A stretch of DNA of 64,000 nucleotides, taken from contig NZ_LYVO01000014.1 in assembly GCF_001984055.1 (NCBI RefSeq), positions 1 to 64,000 on the forward strand, written 5' to 3'. The translations under genes and the position numbers were made by a program. The notes below the pieces were generated by a model that ran no database searches, was not told the origin of the DNA, and was given only the letters and a program-made list of their open reading frames with translations. Position 1 is the first letter of the stretch. The number at the start of each line of letters is the position of its first letter. This DNA is from Variovorax sp. KK3 (GTDB lineage: Bacteria; Pseudomonadota; Gammaproteobacteria; Burkholderiales; Burkholderiaceae_C). Positions 56,060 through 64,000 of this stretch are shown piece by piece.

Positions 56060-57046
56060 TCAGTCGATCGACACCTTGACGTGCCTGAGCACCTCGGCGT
56101 AGCGCGCACGGTCCGACTTCATGAGATCGGCGACCTGCTGCGCAGGGCCGGGGCTGGCGATGAAGCCGAAGGTGTTCAGGCGGTCCCTGGCATCGGGATG
56201 CGACAGCGCTTCGTTGACCGCCTTGTTGATGCCGTCCACCGTGCCGGCCGGCGTGCCTCGCGGTGCCATCAGGGCGACCCACGACAGCGTGCTGATGCCC
56301 TGCGGACCGCCGGCTTCCTCGAGCGTGGGAACATCCGGCAGCGCCGGCGAGCGCGCGACGTCCGCCACCGCGAGGAAGCGCAGCTTGCCCGCGCGCGCGA
56401 GCGGGCCGGCGGTGGCGATGCTGCCGTACGCCCAGTCGACCTCGCCGGTCGACACCGCAGCATAGAGCTGCGACGTTTCCTTGTACGGCACGTGCATCAT
56501 GTTGGCGCCGACCGCGTGTTCGAGCCGTGCCGAGAACAAATGGATCGGCCCGCCCACCGCATTCGAGCCGTAGCTCAGCGGCCGGGTCTTTCCGTTCGCG
56601 GCCTGCAGCAGGTCCTTCAGGGTCTTGAAGGGGCTGTCTGCGCCCACCGTCACGAAGAAGGCGGTCTTGTAGAGGACTGCCACGGGCACCAGTTCCTTGT
56701 CCGGGTCGTACGACAGCTTCTTGAAGATCAGCGGATTGATCGACAGGTTGCCGACGTCGGCCACGACGAGATCGTTGCCGGTCGGCGGCGCATTCTTCAT
56801 CGCGTTGATGGCGACCACGCCGGCGCCGCCCGGCTTCGGGTCGACGACGACGGGCCGCTCCCATTTGGCCTGCAGCTTCTCCGCGACCACGCGCGCGATG
56901 GTGTCGGGGCCGCTGCCGGCCGGCAGCGTGCTGGTGATGCGCACCGGCCCGGTCGTCAGGCCGGCCGGCGCTTGTGCGCGTACGACCGGAGCGAATGCCA
57001 GGGCGGCGAGCGTGACTGCGGTGGCCACGATGTTGCGGGTGTTCAT
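56060..57046 (-). CDS. Bug-family tripartite tricarboxylate transporter binding protein
   Basis: A 328-residue periplasmic binding protein with a signal peptide (MNTRNIVATAVTLAALAFAPVVRA) and the Bug/TctC fold (LPAGSGPDTIARVVAEKLQAKWERPVVVDPKPGGAGVVA; PLSYGSNAVGGPIHLFSARLE; HVPYKETSQLYAAV). Bug proteins are greatly expanded in Burkholderiales and bind carboxylates. No TctA/TctB genes are adjacent. The ATG at 57046 follows a GGAGAC ribosome site. Confidence 0.9.
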   Translation of the reverse strand: MNTRNIVATAVTLAALAFAPVVRAQAPAGLTTGPVRITSTLPAGSGPDTIARVVAEKLQAKWERPVVVDPKPGGAGVVAINAMKNAPPTGNDLVVADVGNLSINPLIFKKLSYDPDKELVPVAVLYKTAFFVTVGADSPFKTLKDLLQAANGKTRPLSYGSNAVGGPIHLFSARLEHAVGANMMHVPYKETSQLYAAVSTGEVDWAYGSIATAGPLARAGKLRFLAVADVARSPALPDVPTLEEAGGPQGISTLSWVALMAPRGTPAGTVDGINKAVNEALSHPDARDRLNTFGFIASPGPAQQVADLMKSDRARYAEVLRHVKVSID

Positions 57047-57072
57047 GTTGTCTCCTGGGTGCGGATCGAGGC

Positions 57073-57930
57073 TCAGGCTTCGTCGACGATCGGATTGCGG
57101 AGCACGCCGATGCCCTCGATCTCGACTTCGCACACGTCGCCGGCCTTCATCCACACCTGCGGCTTGCGCGCCATGCCCACGCCCGCGGGCGTGCCGGTGA
57201 TGATGATGTCGCCCGGCTGCAGCGCCATCGCCTCGGAGCAGCACGACACCAGCGTGGCGACGTCGAAGATCATGTTGCGCGTGTTGGCGTCCTGCAGCGT
57301 CTCGCCATTCAGGCGGCAGCGCAGCCGCAGTCCGCTGGCACCGGCAGGCAGCTCGTCGGCCGTCACGAACTCGGGGCCGAAGGAACCGCTCGCGTCGAAG
57401 TTCTTGCCGAGCGTCCACTGGTTGGTGCGCAGCTGGTAGTCGCGCAGCGAGCCATCGTTGAACAGCGAATAGCCGGCCACGTGCTCCAGCGCGCGTTCCT
57501 TGGGGATGTAGCGCCCGCCACGGCCGATGACGGCCACCAGCTCGGCTTCGTAGTCGAATTGGGTCGACACCTTGGGGCGCACGAGCGCGGCCTCGTGGCC
57601 GACCCACGACGACACATAGCGCTGGAACACGACCGGGTACTTCGGCGCGTCGAAGTTGCTCTCGGCAGCGTGGTCGGTGTAGTTCAGTCCGATCGCGAAG
57701 GCCTTGGCGGGGTTGCTGACGGGTGGCAGGTAGCGAAGGCCGTCGAGCGGCAGCCGATGGGTGGCGCGTTCCACCGCGTCGCGGGCGGCCTGCATGCCGG
57801 CGTCGCCCTGGCGCAGCAGTTCGTCGAGCGTGGCGGGCAGGCCGAGCGCGGTGACGTCGATCAGCTCCTGGCCACTGCGAACGCCCAGCGCGGGGCGACC
57901 TTGTTCGTTGGTGAAAGCGATGAATCTCAT
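57073..57930 (-). CDS. FAH-family hydrolase of the aromatic operon
   Basis: A 285-residue FAH-family protein with metal ligands Glu128, Glu130 (DYEAELVAVIG) and Asp159 (SLFNDGSLRDYQ) and the C-terminal IIITGTPAGVG. In a meta-cleavage pathway such enzymes hydrolyse or hydrate the acylpyruvate made after extradiol cleavage. Its ATG overlaps the stop of the dioxygenase gene by 4 bp, supporting a direct functional link. Confidence 0.9.
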   Translation of the reverse strand: MRFIAFTNEQGRPALGVRSGQELIDVTALGLPATLDELLRQGDAGMQAARDAVERATHRLPLDGLRYLPPVSNPAKAFAIGLNYTDHAAESNFDAPKYPVVFQRYVSSWVGHEAALVRPKVSTQFDYEAELVAVIGRGGRYIPKERALEHVAGYSLFNDGSLRDYQLRTNQWTLGKNFDASGSFGPEFVTADELPAGASGLRLRCRLNGETLQDANTRNMIFDVATLVSCCSEAMALQPGDIIITGTPAGVGMARKPQVWMKAGDVCEVEIEGIGVLRNPIVDEA

Positions 57931-58904
57931 GAGGAAGCTCCAGAAGCAGGTTCGTGGTTGGTGATGAAGTCGTCGGGGACCGGCGGCCCCCAGACGTAGA
58001 GCGAGTCGTGCGGCGGGTGGTCGGCCGCAGGCCAGTCGAGGTCGTGCGGGACGAAGTCGATGTCGTGCGAGTACTCGGCGAAGCTGCCCCAGGGATCGCG
58101 CACATAGTGGAAGTAGTTCGACCCCAGCACGTGGCGGCCCACACCCCAGCCCTTGTCGTGGCCGGCGATGCGCATCTGCTCGGCGCCGCCGCCGACCTCG
58201 TCGATGCTCCCGACGTCCCAGCTCGAGTGGTGAAGGCCCGGCGCATGCGACTTGGCGAACGCCACCAAGTGGTGATCGCTGCCGTGCTGCCCGTGCATGA
58301 AGGCGATCACGTCGCCGGAATGGTCGGACAAGCCGAGGCCCAGCACCTTGGACGAGAAGTCGACCATGCGTGCAACGTCCGGCGTGAAGAACAGCACGTG
58401 GGACAGGTGGCGCGGCCGTACTTGCGGTGCGGCGCTGCGGGCCGGCGCTGCGCCGCTGCCCGGCGCGACATCGGCACGAGGCGTGGCCGGCGACTTGCTG
58501 CTCGGCGATACCTTCGATGCGGCGACGAGTTGCAGCGGCGTGCCGTCGGGGTTGCGCAGCCACAGGCCGCCGCCATCGGACAGCCGATGCGACGGGCAGG
58601 CCAAGCCGTGCCGCTCGATGCGCTCGCGCCATGCGGGCAGGTCCGCTTCGTCGACGCCGTAGCTCAGGTATTCGAAACGCTTGGCGCCGTCGCCGCTCTG
58701 GAACACCGAGGCCCAGGTGTGCGGATGACCGAAGGTGCGCAGATCGATGCGATCGGCGTGGCGCCGCACGTTCAGTCCGAAGGCGACATAGAAGCGCTCG
58801 GCCTCGTCCAGGTCGGGCACCGAGAAAACGAAGCGATCGATGGAGTGCACGGCGAGCACGTTCGCGCGGCGTTGCAGGTGGGGCTGCAGGGATGCTTCGG
58901 TCAC
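57927..58904 (-). CDS. Extradiol (VOC-fold) ring-cleavage dioxygenase
   Basis: A 325-residue type I extradiol dioxygenase with two VOC domains. The C-terminal domain carries the Fe(II) triad His169 (RHLSHVLFF), His225/226 (GLHHSSWDV) and Glu277 (SFAEYSHD); an Ala/Pro-rich linker (about 132-162) joins the domains. It resembles 2,3-dihydroxybiphenyl-type dioxygenases and would cleave the catechol made by the flavin hydroxylase. It starts at a GTG overlapping the hydroxylase stop by 4 bp. Confidence 0.88.
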   Translation of the reverse strand: MTEASLQPHLQRRANVLAVHSIDRFVFSVPDLDEAERFYVAFGLNVRRHADRIDLRTFGHPHTWASVFQSGDGAKRFEYLSYGVDEADLPAWRERIERHGLACPSHRLSDGGGLWLRNPDGTPLQLVAASKVSPSSKSPATPRADVAPGSGAAPARSAAPQVRPRHLSHVLFFTPDVARMVDFSSKVLGLGLSDHSGDVIAFMHGQHGSDHHLVAFAKSHAPGLHHSSWDVGSIDEVGGGAEQMRIAGHDKGWGVGRHVLGSNYFHYVRDPWGSFAEYSHDIDFVPHDLDWPAADHPPHDSLYVWGPPVPDDFITNHEPASGASS

Positions 58905-60571
58905 AGGACGCTCCCTTGAACGGCCTGGCCGGAGACGTGTTTCAGAAGGGCCGCGCCGTCGGCGGGCCACGCATCCGCGCGCCACGCCACGTGCTGGTCG
59001 GGCCGGATCAATGCATATCGCGCGGCGTAGAGCTGTCCCACCACGCGTTCCGCCGGCTGGATCACGGTCAACGGAACGCCGATGGCGCCTGCCGCCCGGC
59101 GCGCATCGTCGAGCACAGTCGCGTCGGCATCGAGCGACGCCAGCAAGGTGAAGCCCCGGCCGAAGTGGTCGTACAGCGACGTGCCGTCGTGAAGCCAGGC
59201 GTGCGGCGCCAGCGCGCCGGGTCGCGCGCTCGGGACGTAGTTGAGGAAGTCGATGACCGGCGCCTCGCTGCCATCCGGCGCGATCACGGGCGAGCTGTCG
59301 TACCGGTAGCCGAGCACGACACCGAGCGTGTTGAACTCGCGCATCTTCGCTACCTTGATCCGCGTGCCGACGGCCTGTCGCATCTGCTCGCCGGCGTCCG
59401 TCGCGTCTTCCAGCCCTTCCTGCCACAGCTGGTTGCCGAGCACGGCATGGTTGGCCACGGCCTCGTCCATCACGAAGTTGTGGACCGGGCGGCGCTCCTG
59501 TTCGTAGCTGTCGAGCAGGGTCTGGCCGCCCCAGCCCTGCAGCACCGCGGCGATCTTCCAGCCGAGGTCGACGCCGTCGGCAACGCCCATGTTCATGCCG
59601 TAGCCGCCGAACGGCGGATGCAGGTGGCAGGCGTCGCCGACGAGGAACACGCGCCGGTCGCTGTACTTGTCGGCGATCAGGCGGCTTGCCACCCATTCGT
59701 CGGTGCTGAGCACCTCGATCTCTTGCGTGGACAGGCCGGTGGCACGGCGGATCAGGTCCGGCGCATCTTCTGCCGTGACCTTCTGGCCTTCGCGCAGTTG
59801 CGTGGGCATGAAGAACCACTTGTCGCCGCTGTCCATGGGGCCGATCAGGCTCGGCACGTCGCCGTTGATTTGCCAGTACATGATGGCCGGGCCGTGCCGA
59901 TGCGCCTCGGCGAGACCGGGTGCGCGGAACACCACGTTGTAGTTGCGCGAGAGGCCGTAAGCGCCTTCGAGCTTGGCGCCGATGGCCGCGCGCACCGTGC
60001 TGCGTGCGCCGTCTGCACCCACCAGGTATTGGCAGCGCACGTCGAAGCTGCTGCCGCTCTCGAGGTCATTCAGCTGGGCGACGACACCGGCGGCATCCTG
60101 CTCGAACAGCGCGAGCTCGCAACTGAAGCGCAGCTCGACGCTCGGCAGCGTCTGCACGTGGGAGCGCATGACTTCTTCGACCGAGTACTGCGGAATCCAC
60201 TGCGCGTGTTCCGAGTACAGCGAGTTCTTGCCCGGCGCGCAGTTCATCGCGTTCTCGATGCTCGCCAGGCGCGGGCCGTTCAGCCGCGTGCAGAAGACCA
60301 CGTTCGACGGGTAGTCGAGCCCGAGCGGCGAGGCCGCGCGCAGCTTGTCGGCGATGCCCCAGCGCCGCATGTACTCGCGCGTCCGCACGTTCGTGGTCTT
60401 GGCGCGGGGCGCGTAGCCGACGCGGTCGTTGCGCTCGATCAGCAGGCAGCGGATGTCGCGCTGTCCCAGTTCGATGGCCAACGCCAAACCTGCGGGGCCG
60501 GCGCCGACGATCAGGACTTGTGGCTGCGCCTTGTGCTCTCTGTCGTGCTCGGTGATTTGCTCTCGGTTCAC
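58901..60571 (-). CDS. FAD-dependent aromatic hydroxylase (MhpA-like)
   Basis: A 556-residue flavoprotein monooxygenase: FAD-binding GAGPAG (23-28), the DG motif GADGAR (185-190) and GDACHLHPPFGGYGMNMG (312-329), followed by a thioredoxin-like C-terminal domain. It hydroxylates a phenolic acid next to an existing hydroxyl using NAD(P)H and O2. GTG 60571 with AAGGAG 5 bp upstream is the start; the open frame extends 30 codons further without family character. It is the first gene of the leftward operon, divergent from the LysR gene. Confidence 0.9.
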   Translation of the reverse strand: MNREQITEHDREHKAQPQVLIVGAGPAGLALAIELGQRDIRCLLIERNDRVGYAPRAKTTNVRTREYMRRWGIADKLRAASPLGLDYPSNVVFCTRLNGPRLASIENAMNCAPGKNSLYSEHAQWIPQYSVEEVMRSHVQTLPSVELRFSCELALFEQDAAGVVAQLNDLESGSSFDVRCQYLVGADGARSTVRAAIGAKLEGAYGLSRNYNVVFRAPGLAEAHRHGPAIMYWQINGDVPSLIGPMDSGDKWFFMPTQLREGQKVTAEDAPDLIRRATGLSTQEIEVLSTDEWVASRLIADKYSDRRVFLVGDACHLHPPFGGYGMNMGVADGVDLGWKIAAVLQGWGGQTLLDSYEQERRPVHNFVMDEAVANHAVLGNQLWQEGLEDATDAGEQMRQAVGTRIKVAKMREFNTLGVVLGYRYDSSPVIAPDGSEAPVIDFLNYVPSARPGALAPHAWLHDGTSLYDHFGRGFTLLASLDADATVLDDARRAAGAIGVPLTVIQPAERVVGQLYAARYALIRPDQHVAWRADAWPADGAALLKHVSGQAVQGSVL

Positions 60572-60699
60572 TTCGTCTCCTTCGCCCCTCGGACATTGGC
60601 ATCCAGGGAATCTGTTGGACGCGGATCGTAGAAAGCCGGCTGAATTAACAGAAGATGGCAAGATCGCGCGACTGATACTTCTTTGGCATCACCCGGCTT

Positions 60700-61599
60700 A
60701 TGAAACTGCACCACCTGCGCGATCTGCTGGCCGTCGCGGACCAGGGCAGCATGCGCGCTGCGGCTCGGGAGCTGGGCGTTGCCCAGCCGGCGATGACGCG
60801 CAGCATCCAGGAACTCGAGCGCGAGCTGGGCGCAGCGCTGTTCGAGCGGCGGTCGCGCGGCATCGTGCCCACCGCGATCGGTGAAGCCTTCATTCGGCGG
60901 GCGCGCAGCATCGACAACGAACTACTGCGCGCACGCGACGAGGTCGCGCAGCTGCGCGGCCTGTCGCACGGCCACGTGCGCGTGGCGCTGTCGATGGTGC
61001 CGCACATGGCCTTGCTGCCCGAGGCGCTGCGGCCGTTTCGCCTGCGCTATCCCGACGTCCGGCTGGACATCATCGATGCCGTGTTCCCGACGGTGGCGGC
61101 CGAGATGGTCGACGGCACCATCGATTGCTACGTGGGCCCGCCGCCAGAGCAACTGCCCGACGGCATGCTCATGGAAAAGCTCTTCGACAACACCCGCGTG
61201 ATCGTCGGGCGCAAGGGCCATCCGCTGAGCCGCGCGACGACCTTGCGCGAACTGGTCGATGCCGAATGGGTTACGACCTCGATCACCGCCCAGGCAGAAC
61301 ATGAACTTGGCCCGGTGTTCTCGCAGCACGGATTGCCTGCGCCGACCCTCGTGCTGCAGGCGCATTCCGCGCTGACCATGATCGTGTCGCTGCTCTACTC
61401 CGACCTGCTCACGATGCTGCCGACCCAATGGATGAGCTTTCCATTGACCCGCGACGTGCTCCAGGCCTTCGACGTGTCGGAGACGCTGGCCGCCCCACCC
61501 ATCTGCATCATTCAACGTGCGGGACTGCCGTTGACACCGGCGACGGAGTACCTGTGCGATTTGCTGCGGCGCGCGGCGGCGCACGCATCGGTTCGCTGA
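60700..61599 (+). CDS. LysR-family regulator
   Basis: A 299-residue LysR protein: N-terminal helix-turn-helix (LHHLRDLLAVADQGSMRAAARELGVAQPAMTRSIQELERELGAALFERRSRG) and a co-inducer-binding domain (HVRVALSMVPHMALLPEALRPFRLRYPDVRLDI...). It is divergent from the flavin hydroxylase, with 128 bp between them, the usual arrangement for a LysR activator of the neighbouring catabolic operon. Confidence 0.92.
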   Translation: MKLHHLRDLLAVADQGSMRAAARELGVAQPAMTRSIQELERELGAALFERRSRGIVPTAIGEAFIRRARSIDNELLRARDEVAQLRGLSHGHVRVALSMVPHMALLPEALRPFRLRYPDVRLDIIDAVFPTVAAEMVDGTIDCYVGPPPEQLPDGMLMEKLFDNTRVIVGRKGHPLSRATTLRELVDAEWVTTSITAQAEHELGPVFSQHGLPAPTLVLQAHSALTMIVSLLYSDLLTMLPTQWMSFPLTRDVLQAFDVSETLAAPPICIIQRAGLPLTPATEYLCDLLRRAAAHASVR

Positions 61600-61785
61600 A
61601 GTCCTGACGACCTGAGGTCCTGGCGCCATGCGCCAGGCGGCTCGATGGCCTGATGCCGCCGCCAGCGATCCGATCCAGGTATCGCTTTCGCATTTTTGGC
61701 ATCTGCTGTTTTCACGCGGGCGCCTCTACCATCCGCGGCGAACGACCCGCTAGCGTGCCTGGCCCAAGAGAGACAAGACCCGACC

Positions 61786-62814
61786 ATGAAAAAGATCGAC
61801 ATCTACAACCACGTCCTGCCGCCCGCGTACTTCGAACTCGTCAAGACGCATTCGAAGGACATCGGCATCGTCAAGCGCATGGCGGGCCTGCCGATGCTGT
61901 GGGACCTCGAAGCCCGCGCGAAGATGCTGGTGGAGAAGTTTCCCGATGTCGTCCAGGTTCTGACCTTGAGCGCACCGGCGCCCGAGTACCTGGGCGGCCC
62001 GGACCAGTCGCCGGAATTCGCCCGCGTCGCCAACGACGGCATGGCGGAGATCTGCAAGCGCTGGCCCGAGCAGTTTCCGGTCTTCGTGGCATCGCTGCCG
62101 ATGAACAACGTGCCGGCGGCGCTGGCGGAGATGGATCGAGCGATCGACCAGCTCGGCGCCAGGGGCGTGCAGATCATCACCAACGTGAACGGGCGGCCGC
62201 TGGACGATGTTGAGTTCTTTCCGATCTTCGAGCGCATGGCCAACCACCATGACCTGCCGATCTGGATGCATCCGTTCCGCCCGGGCACTACGTCGGACTA
62301 CAAGGGCGAAGAACGCTCGAAGTACGAGATCTGGCAGGTGCTCGGCTGGCCCTTCGAAACCTCGGTGGCCATGTCGCGCATGGTGTTCTCGGGGCTGCTC
62401 GAGAAGCTGCCGAAGCTGCGCGTCATCACGCACCACTGCGGCGGCATGCTGCCTTACTTCGCAGGCCGGGCCGAGTCGCTGTGGGCGCAATTGGGCAGCC
62501 GCAGCGCGGATGGCAGCGAAGCCGACGTGCTCAAGCGCCTGTCGAAGGCGCCCATCGAGTACTTCAAGATGTTCTACGGCGACACCGTGCTCGGCGGCTC
62601 GCGATCGGCACTGCGCTGCGGCCTCGACTTCTTCGGCGTGGACCACGTGGTGTTCGCATCGGATTGCCCCTTCGATCCCGAAGGCGGACCCATGTTCATC
62701 CGCGAAGGCATTCGTTCGATCGAAGACATGGATCTGAGCGACGAGGATCGCGAGAAGCTTTACCTGGGCAACGCGCTCAAGCTGATGCGGCTGTCACACA
62801 TCGGGAAGGCGTGA
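61786..62814 (+). CDS. Amidohydrolase-2 family protein, decarboxylase-like
   Basis: A 342-residue ACMSD-superfamily protein: DIYNHVLP at the start (His9; the first His of the usual HxH is Asn), His162 (IWMHPFRPG), His216/217 (THHCGGMLPYF) and Asp293 (FASDCPFDPEGG). Members decarboxylate aromatic acids or hydrolyse lactones. It could supply the phenolic substrate of the hydroxylase encoded on the other side of the LysR gene. ATG 61786 fits the family start; 30 upstream codons of open frame were discarded. Confidence 0.85.
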   Translation: MKKIDIYNHVLPPAYFELVKTHSKDIGIVKRMAGLPMLWDLEARAKMLVEKFPDVVQVLTLSAPAPEYLGGPDQSPEFARVANDGMAEICKRWPEQFPVFVASLPMNNVPAALAEMDRAIDQLGARGVQIITNVNGRPLDDVEFFPIFERMANHHDLPIWMHPFRPGTTSDYKGEERSKYEIWQVLGWPFETSVAMSRMVFSGLLEKLPKLRVITHHCGGMLPYFAGRAESLWAQLGSRSADGSEADVLKRLSKAPIEYFKMFYGDTVLGGSRSALRCGLDFFGVDHVVFASDCPFDPEGGPMFIREGIRSIEDMDLSDEDREKLYLGNALKLMRLSHIGKA

Positions 62815-62862
62815 ATGTCGTCGAACACCAACCCCTTCGAATGCAACCGAGGCGAATCGAGC

Positions 62863-63894
62863 ATGAGACACGGCACCCTTGAACGTCCGGCCCTTCCGGC
62901 GAGCGCTCTGAAGACATCCACCGTCGGTGTGCTGGCCTTGGCGGCCGCGGCATGCGTGGCTTTGTTCTCATCGGCAGTGCAGGCGCAGCCGCCGGCGTTC
63001 CCGAGCAAGCCCATCACGCTGGTCGTGCCTTTCACCTCCAGCAGCGGAAGCGACATCATCGCGCGCATCGTCGCGCCGAAGCTGGCGCAGCGCTGGGGTC
63101 AGCCCGTGGTCGTCGACAACAAGCCGGGAGCGAGCGGAAACCTGGGCGCGCAGCAGGTGGCCGCGGCAGCGCCGGACGGGCACACCTTGCTGATGGCGAT
63201 CAACACCTTCACGATGACGCCGGCGATCTACAAGAAGATGCCCTTCGACCCCGTCGCGGACTTCGCGCCCGTGGCCAAGCTCGCCGAGGCGAGCTTCGTG
63301 TTCGCGACGAACCCCGGCGTGCCGGCCACCGACGTGAAGTCGTTGGTCGCCCTTGCGAAGAAGAACCCGGGCAAGTTCAACTACGCCACGCCGGGCAACG
63401 GCACGCCGCAACACCTGGCGATGGAACTGCTCAAGCAGGACACGGGCATCGACGTCGTGCATGTGCCGTACAAGGGCATCGCTGGCGCGATCACCGACCT
63501 GATGGGCGGCCAGGTCCAGATGATGATCGCGAGCGTGCATTCGATGCGCCCGCACGCGCAGGCCGGAAAGGTTCGCCTGCTTGCGGTCACCGGCGAGACG
63601 CGAAGCGCCTTCGCACCCGAGGTGCCGACCTTCAAGGAACAGGGCATCGACGCGATGAACGGCGTCGACGCCTGGTTCGCCGTCCTGGCGCCGGGGCGCA
63701 CGCCGCCCGAGCTGGTGACGCGGCTCCATCGCGACTTCGTCGCGGTGCTGAACTCCGACGAGGTCAAGGAAAGCCTGGGCAAGCAAGGGCTCATGGTGCG
63801 CACCGGATCGCCGGCCGAACTGGGCGCGCTCATCAAGCGCGACATGGCGCGCTGGAGCAAGGTCGTCACCGACGCAAAGATCACGCAGGACTGA
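62863..63894 (+). CDS. Bug-family solute-binding protein
   Basis: A 343-residue Bug/TctC protein with a signal peptide (hydrophobic stretch ALAAAACVALFSSAVQAQ) and the family segments FPSKPITLVVPFTSSSGSDIIARIVAPKLAQRWGQPVVVDNKPGASG, YATPGNGTPQHLAMELLK and HVPYKGIAGAITDLMGGQVQ. It is the second Bug protein of this locus. The ATG at 62863 was chosen over one at 62815 because the upstream 16 residues are polar and unlike a signal peptide; both are possible. Confidence 0.88.
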   Translation: MRHGTLERPALPASALKTSTVGVLALAAAACVALFSSAVQAQPPAFPSKPITLVVPFTSSSGSDIIARIVAPKLAQRWGQPVVVDNKPGASGNLGAQQVAAAAPDGHTLLMAINTFTMTPAIYKKMPFDPVADFAPVAKLAEASFVFATNPGVPATDVKSLVALAKKNPGKFNYATPGNGTPQHLAMELLKQDTGIDVVHVPYKGIAGAITDLMGGQVQMMIASVHSMRPHAQAGKVRLLAVTGETRSAFAPEVPTFKEQGIDAMNGVDAWFAVLAPGRTPPELVTRLHRDFVAVLNSDEVKESLGKQGLMVRTGSPAELGALIKRDMARWSKVVTDAKITQD

Positions 63895-63914
63895 AACGAC
63901 ACCAGGAGACTTGG

Positions 63915-64000
63915 ATGAACAAAGTCATCGACCCCGATCGGACGGCCCCCGTTGCTGCACCGTCCGCCGCTGTCGCACCGGCCATCTCGCCGGTACGGTT
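63915..64000 (+). CDS. Partial gene at the window edge
   Basis: An open frame begins at ATG 63915 with AGGAG 6 bp upstream, 18 bp after the Bug gene, and runs off the window after 28 codons (MNKVIDPDRTAPVAAPSAAV...). The Ala/Pro-rich N-terminus gives no family. Its position suggests another gene of the rightward catabolic operon. Confidence 0.65.
   Translation, partial: MNKVIDPDRTAPVAAPSAAVAPAISPVR

Overview
The window is about 64 kb of GC-rich bacterial chromosome with tightly packed genes, frequent 4-bp ATGA overlaps, GTG starts and paired catabolic operons. The class I polyhydroxybutyrate genes (phaC-phaA, then phaB), the Bug-type periplasmic binding proteins and the many aromatic-degradation genes point to a Burkholderiales member, most likely Comamonadaceae (Variovorax or a close relative). 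That placement is inferred from gene content; there is no rRNA gene in the window. I saw no tRNA or rRNA gene, insertion sequence or CRISPR array.

Layout. (1) 1-9.4 kb: an intradiol (hydroxyquinol-type) dioxygenase divergent from a gene cut by the window edge, then housekeeping-type genes: a PLD-family lipoprotein, a degenerate LytM lipoprotein, an ABC exporter, CreA, a NUDIX hydrolase, an FAH-family hydrolase, a zeta-class GST and PgeF. (2) 9.5-18.2 kb: phaC and phaA, then a very unusual 1,178-residue divergent PEP-carboxylase homologue and an EEP-family phosphohydrolase, then phaB with a good terminator. (3) 18.2-23.6 kb: a YbaL-type antiporter and a run of small hypothetical proteins plus a single-domain response regulator. 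(4) 23.7-43.4 kb: a coherent island that by gene content encodes complete picolinate (pyridine-2-carboxylate) degradation. It holds a three-subunit molybdenum hydroxylase, a Rieske oxygenase with its ferredoxin and reductase, an amidohydrolase-type decarboxylase, 2,5-dihydroxypyridine dioxygenase, N-formylmaleamate deformylase, maleamate amidohydrolase and maleate isomerase, with a MarR regulator, a TRAP transporter and an ABC importer. Three similar MarR-type palindromes sit at its three promoter regions. (5) 43.4-47.3 kb: a 27-bp-arm inverted repeat, then a DJ-1/PfpI protein, an MHS-family transporter, a cupin, a seven-iron-type ferredoxin and an XRE-cupin regulator. A shared 21-bp sequence precedes the first two genes. 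(6) 47.3-48.5 kb: a lower-GC pair, a LcrH/SycD-like TPR chaperone and a two-TM protein, resembling an orphan type III secretion chaperone-cargo unit. (7) 48.6-53.0 kb: the large helicase Lhr, followed by an intergenic region holding a candidate small RNA with its own terminator. (8) 53.3-64 kb: a second aromatic catabolic locus read outward from a LysR regulator. One side has a flavin hydroxylase, extradiol dioxygenase, FAH hydrolase, Bug protein, aldehyde dehydrogenase and Fe-type alcohol dehydrogenase. The other side has an amidohydrolase, a second Bug protein and a gene running off the end.

Functionally, the picolinate island would hydroxylate the ring at C6 (Mo enzyme), hydroxylate at C3 (Rieske system), decarboxylate to 2,5-dihydroxypyridine, cleave the ring, and deformylate, deamidate and isomerise to fumarate. 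The pathway assignment rests on gene complement and active-site motifs (for example the H265/H318/D320 set in the 2,5-DHP dioxygenase); substrate specificity itself cannot be read from sequence. The most unusual items are the PEPC-like protein inserted between phaA and phaB, the orphan T3SS-like pair, the operator set of the island and the candidate sRNA.
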